Source: Epilithonimonas tenax DSM 16811
Lineage (GTDB): Bacteria; Bacteroidota; Bacteroidia; Flavobacteriales; Weeksellaceae
Length of the DNA stretch: 64,000 nucleotides
Direction of reading: 5' to 3'
Assembly (NCBI RefSeq): GCF_000428485.1
Contig: NZ_AUAA01000004.1
Span: forward strand, 79,475-143,474
The notes beneath the pieces are model-generated. The model ran no database searches. It saw nothing but the letters and a program-made list of their open reading frames with translations, and was not told where the DNA came from. Shown here piece after piece: positions 60,901-64,000 of this stretch (positions within the stretch are counted from its first letter, which is position 1; every line of letters begins with the position of its first letter). A program made the position numbers and the translations under genes.

Positions 60901-63808
60901 TACCAGTCAGATTTCTGGCGGAGCTTCAACTCACGCTTTCAGATCAAGTTTGGATGGCTTCACATCTGATATTGGAACACCTACAGTATCTGGTACGACA
61001 GTGGATTTATCGCCATCGGCTTATCAAAAAGTGAAAACAGCTGTCACTTTCAGATTTTATACATATGGTGTAAGTGCTGCATCTAGAGCTTTCAGTATCA
61101 ACGATTTCGTCTTCACTGGAAATGTTGTTGCGGCCTGTACACCTGCAGCCATTTCATCTTTCCCGACTTCCGGGCCTGCACATACCTTGGTTACTTTGAC
61201 GGGAAGTAACTTTACTGCAATGTCTGCGGTCAAATTCGGAACTGTACCGGCTGTTGTAGAATATGTCAGTGCAACACAGATCAAAGCGCTTGTGCCAGTA
61301 GGTGCCAACGGAAACATTCTTGTTGATACTTCTTTGGATTGTGATTCGGAAACGAGTTTTACATTAATCAATTCGGATACGTCCAATTGTGAGGTGTCCT
61401 CTGGAACAACAGGATCCGGAAGTACGCCCGCATCTGACCTTATCATCTATGAGGTCTATGATGAAAATGGCGGAACGGGTGGTATGATATCATTCTATAA
61501 TGGGACCAATACAGCGGTCAACCTTAGCGATTATAACCTTTACAGGGCTAGTACTTACGGATCTGGCTATGGTAACTATGCGTCTATGTCTGGCACTGTT
61601 GCGCCAGGAGGATTGGCAGCCATAGGTGTTGGCAATTCGCCGTGTGGTTATACCGCTGCAAACGGTACGATAACTTCTGGTTTCAATGATAATGATGGAT
61701 TTCAACTGAGGAAAAATGCTGGGGCAACCATCGTAGATGATGTGCGTACGCCTAACTATGCAGGATATTATATGCGAAGAAAAATCACTGATCTCGCCCC
61801 TACTACAACGTATAATGATGCACAATGGACGACTGAAAGTCTCAATGCAGATCAATGTATTCCGGCAGATCAGATAGCGCAGGTGCCCGGCCTGGTCATA
61901 GCGCCAGTTGTGAATACACAACCTGCGTTTGCGCTTACTTGTGATGTCGCAAATGCTTCTCTGTCCATCACTGCTGCGGAAGGTTTTGTAGGCGGTAATG
62001 CATTGGCTTATCAATGGTATGTTTTGGGCACCAGCGGAACTTGGGCTGCGATTTCTGATACCGGCGTTTATACAGGTGCCAATTCTCAAACTTTGAACAT
62101 CAGTGATGTAGCAGGGCTTAATCAGTATCAGTATTACTGTCAGGTGCGGGAAAATACAGCGACCTGTTATACTGCAACTCAGGCAACTCAGGTGAAGGAA
62201 GCTCAAAATACATGGTCCAATGGATGGTCCAACGGTATCCCGGTTCTTGGTAGCAAAGTGATCATTGCGGGTTCTTACGATACAGAAACTAATGGTCCTC
62301 TGGATGTTTGTGAACTGACGGTCAATTCTAATGCAAGCGTAAGGGTGAAGTCCAACTTCCCGCTCATCGTTAAAAAGAAAATTACAAACCTAGGTACGAC
62401 AGCTGACAATTTTGTTGTTGAAAGTGATGCTAATCTGATTCAGCAAGATAATGTCACTAATACTGGAAAAATCAAAGTAGAAAGAAATGTGCTTGATATG
62501 AACAATGTTACTGGTCAGATCGATTATGTGTATTGGAGTTCGCCTGTAAGTGGACAGGTGATCAAAGGTGCACTCGGATTCTCTCCTAATACACCTGCCA
62601 ATGGCTATCTGCAGTATAATGAGATCAATGATAAATTTGTGGTGACATCAGATCCGAGTTTTCTCACAGGAAAAGGTTATGCGATCCGTGCAGAGAGCGG
62701 AACCAATGGCTATAATAAAGTCTACAGCTTCACTGGAACGCCTAATAACGGAAATATCCAATATCAAAGCCTGAGATTTACCGATGCAGCCCATGGATTC
62801 AATCTTGTGGGAAATCCTTATCCATCCAATATTGATTTTAATAAGCTTCATGCGATGAACAGTAGCAACATCTATTCTACGGCCTGGTTTTGGACCAACA
62901 ACAGTTACACGGCAGGACAGGTAGGATCTGGTTACAGTGGTAACAATTATGCCATGTTCAATGGAACCGGTGGATCGCCGGCTACTTCTAATCCTTCAAA
63001 TCCGTTTAACAATTCTATGACGCCAGACGGGAAAATCAAAGTGGGGCAAGCATTTATTGTTCAGGCCAAAGCAAGTGCACCGTTGGATTTTAATAACGGG
63101 ATCCGCGTGACAGATAATGGAGGCTTTTTCCAGAAAACAGAGGCTAAAAGCAGATTTTGGCTCACGTTGACCTCTCCCAATACTTTGGTGAATACCATTC
63201 TCATAGGTTATGTCTCTGGTGCCACAGACGGTTATGAAACTGATTTTGATGGCGAACTGTTCGCCATAGGTTCGGATTCTTTCTACTCCATTTTAGGAGC
63301 CAGGAAATTAGCGATCCAAGGCAAGGCTGATCGTTTTTCTGTGGAAGATAAAATAACGCTGGGGAATGTCTATTCTCAAAACGGGAATTACAAAATAGCA
63401 CTGAAAGATCCAGAAGGGCTTTTCTATGGCAATCAAATGGTGTATTTGAAAGATAAACTCCTGAAGAAAACGATTAAGCTTAATGATGGTAATGATTATA
63501 CCTTTCAGGCAGTGAAAGGAACGGATATTAACCGTTTTGAGATCGTTTACAAAGAAGATGAATTCTTGACGTCTGATTCGGTTTCTAACTCAGCATTCGA
63601 AGTCTATAGAGATGGGTCGGATTATGTCGTCACTTCATCAAGGGTTTTAGATACCATTGAAGTTTATGATACTTCAGGAAGATTGCTAATCAGTCAGAAA
63701 ACCACGAGTAAATCGGTCAGGATTGCTATTTCTGATCTTGAGAACGGTGTTTATATCATTAAAGCGGAGAATTCCGGAGATGTTAAAACCAAGAAAATTA
63801 TTAAATAA
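57965..63808 (+). CDS. Giant multidomain surface protein secreted by T9SS
   Basis: This 1947-residue protein is cell-surface or extracellular. After a signal peptide (ends Phe-Gly-Gln, about 37) come: a beta domain (40-189); two related units (190-305 and 478-598, both starting NPTSL/NPSSL-x-GFTYV); two InlB-type repeats between them (307-394 and 395-476, with GYTLASW and GYTFAGW); a fibronectin-III-like domain (600-715); an Ig-like domain (804-890); an IPT/TIG domain (1057-1130); a lamin-tail-like domain (1157-1270); another Ig-like domain (about 1320-1415); and a type A T9SS signal (1871-1947, LDTIEVYDTSGRLL, ending Lys-Lys-Ile-Ile-Lys). It looks like an adhesin or binding protein; no catalytic domain is seen. 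Confidence 0.88.
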   Translation: MKMKTNLLSKKIHLLLRLLKAFFLLSFLMLGVKTFGQYSGTGTFAKVTSVADVTDGYYVIAYGTTQAMNSTYTSTTYFANTAISPVSGTTITNPSKTIVWKIETSGTGKSISSADTSVFASYTGSSNNIQAVTSVSGNNQRWSFSYTGGLFAVQNLGVTTRYLQYNSGSPRFACYTGSQQDITLYKLAATPTLTVNPTSLTGFTYVQGSGTSSAQSYNLKGTDLTGVITVTAPTNFEVSKTSGGAYAATLSYTAAEGNATAGQTVYVRLKSGLSAAAYGGATTYVTNASAGATTKNVSVSGSVMSPATYTLTYNGNDHTSDASTVPANATFTGGQNPGVILANPTSLAKTGYTLASWYSIANGVSGGVINTLSANFGPAPMPSNDITLYARWKFTVTYDRNGGSGSATQDGYYNGTSGVQSGTMTTNNGTAFTRTGYTFAGWKTTSGGTAAEYTAGATYTHSGTSATKILYAHWIPNVPTFNVNPSSLSGFTYVEGYGPSGIQSFTLTGSDLQNTDTDPVELITINDNYEIAESATGPWSYAIAMPSAYLGAQKTFFVRLKAGLAANASYADTVLISGGSASEASFAEVNLSGSVTACLAPTVQSVVSSFSTVGINGMTINLTPGNGNGRVVVINTNNSFTNPSDALPSSNSVYSGSGEQVVYANTGNSVVVTGLSPSTTYYYSVYEYKLCSGLYLYNTTSSANNPRSQITACDTPVNPNGEVDLENPYCGSATLVYQHGASQPQSGVTYYWQTTATGTSTANPVTSSYSVTASGDYYVRAYNGFCWSADSFKTNTSVVISTAAGISTQPTNQIAAVGATAVFAVTASGSGPFTYQWQESSTGLPGSWVNVGTNATLSLANVQQSKNGYKYQVIVSNACNSKTSDVVTLSVNLTPVSIWSNDITAANPSATNPYTTGDVKNANIVVSGITRGSGLTASSASGRFSATGWSTSTLDANDYFEFTLTPDNNYEIDFSSFQYTSQISGGASTHAFRSSLDGFTSDIGTPTVSGTTVDLSPSAYQKVKTAVTFRFYTYGVSAASRAFSINDFVFTGNVVAACTPAAISSFPTSGPAHTLVTLTGSNFTAMSAVKFGTVPAVVEYVSATQIKALVPVGANGNILVDTSLDCDSETSFTLINSDTSNCEVSSGTTGSGSTPASDLIIYEVYDENGGTGGMISFYNGTNTAVNLSDYNLYRASTYGSGYGNYASMSGTVAPGGLAAIGVGNSPCGYTAANGTITSGFNDNDGFQLRKNAGATIVDDVRTPNYAGYYMRRKITDLAPTTTYNDAQWTTESLNADQCIPADQIAQVPGLVIAPVVNTQPAFALTCDVANASLSITAAEGFVGGNALAYQWYVLGTSGTWAAISDTGVYTGANSQTLNISDVAGLNQYQYYCQVRENTATCYTATQATQVKEAQNTWSNGWSNGIPVLGSKVIIAGSYDTETNGPLDVCELTVNSNASVRVKSNFPLIVKKKITNLGTTADNFVVESDANLIQQDNVTNTGKIKVERNVLDMNNVTGQIDYVYWSSPVSGQVIKGALGFSPNTPANGYLQYNEINDKFVVTSDPSFLTGKGYAIRAESGTNGYNKVYSFTGTPNNGNIQYQSLRFTDAAHGFNLVGNPYPSNIDFNKLHAMNSSNIYSTAWFWTNNSYTAGQVGSGYSGNNYAMFNGTGGSPATSNPSNPFNNSMTPDGKIKVGQAFIVQAKASAPLDFNNGIRVTDNGGFFQKTEAKSRFWLTLTSPNTLVNTILIGYVSGATDGYETDFDGELFAIGSDSFYSILGARKLAIQGKADRFSVEDKITLGNVYSQNGNYKIALKDPEGLFYGNQMVYLKDKLLKKTIKLNDGNDYTFQAVKGTDINRFEIVYKEDEFLTSDSVSNSAFEVYRDGSDYVVTSSRVLDTIEVYDTSGRLLISQKTTSKSVRIAISDLENGVYIIKAENSGDVKTKKIIK

Positions 63809-63839
63809 AGCGGATTTGAAAGCCAAGAGGTGAGTTCTG

Positions 63840-63963
63840 ATCATTTCGGCTGCGTTGTCTAGTAATGAATATTCTTAAAAAAAGAAGTGTTAAAAGCTTC
63901 AATAAGCCTGTTTCCAAGAAAGCAGGCTTATTTTTTTTGCTCATAACAAGGAGCCGAAATGAT
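63840..63963. repeat. 12-bp inverted repeat around the terminator of the surface protein gene
   Basis: ATCATTTCGGCT (63840-63851) and AGCCGAAATGAT (63952-63963) are perfect complements that enclose the terminator hairpin. The whole can fold as a large outer stem with an inner hairpin. Confidence 0.6.
63900..63939 (+). terminator. Terminator of the surface protein gene
   Basis: AATAAGCCTG and CAGGCTTATT form a perfect 10-bp stem with a 12-nt loop, then eight T. The bases after it to 64000 show no gene. Confidence 0.9.
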
Positions 63964-64000
63964 GACAGCCAATGATGGGTTAATCAATTGTTGAGGTGCG

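Noticed and set aside
1..64000. Prophage, insertion sequences, integrase, CRISPR, toxin-antitoxin or restriction cluster
   Set aside because: No transposase, integrase, phage structural, Cas or toxin motif was seen on either strand. The window is mostly core metabolism with one PUL.

Overview
The window reads as chromosome of a Flavobacteriia bacterium, most likely Weeksellaceae (Chryseobacterium/Epilithonimonas type). Supporting signs are a SusC/SusD pair, two proteins with type IX secretion (T9SS) C-terminal signals, a SecDF fusion, Bacteroidetes promoters (TTTG plus TAnnTTTG at -7), AT-rich intergenic DNA and few Shine-Dalgarno sites. Genus is an inference. I saw no rRNA, tRNA, CRISPR array, insertion sequence or prophage.

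Layout. 0-10 kb: the end of an unknown gene, a secreted M3 metallopeptidase, the decayed remains of a LytS/LytR two-component system, a cupin-like protein, a PH/SHOCT protein, a frameshifted exported protein, an ABC-F ATPase and a deoxyhypusine-synthase-like enzyme. 10-22 kb: DUF493, ferritin and a compact polysaccharide-utilisation locus (SusC, SusD, GH144, esterase, GH3) that best fits beta-1,2-glucan use, then a secreted glucose/sorbosone dehydrogenase. 22-34 kb: secDF, a TonB receptor with a symmetric divergent promoter, small membrane and lipoproteins, an MFS exporter, tatA, PAP2, rlmH and brkB. 34-47 kb: RelA/SpoT, vanZ, a six-gene minus-strand operon (aminotransferase, two lipoproteins, murB, DsbA-like, proC), a cysteine hydrolase, a candidate structured leader RNA ahead of DUF4395 and NIL-domain genes, murA, DUF4290, a DCC protein and a haem-binding protein. 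47-64 kb: der, upp, comF, the glyoxylate shunt (aceB, aceA) with a divergent RamB/ScfR-like regulator, a phosphorylase-like protein, an unknown protein and a 1947-residue T9SS surface protein.

How genes work together. The PUL genes form a bind, import and cleave pathway for glucan. The regulator and aceBA share a 125-bp region with two matching palindromes, which suggests direct control of acetate/fatty-acid use. murA and murB act in early peptidoglycan synthesis, and MurA carries Asp in place of the fosfomycin-target Cys.

The strongest unexplained signals are: (1) a dispersed ~100-bp hairpin element present three times, with arms that co-vary and an invariant 11/11-nt internal loop, plus one degenerate copy; (2) a ~115-nt transcription unit with its own promoter, a possible H-type pseudoknot and a terminator, upstream of DUF4395-NIL; (3) the paired AGCGA-N4-TCGC operators at aceB; (4) two enzymes (DHS-like, phosphorylase-like) that lack the family's catalytic or cofactor lysine.
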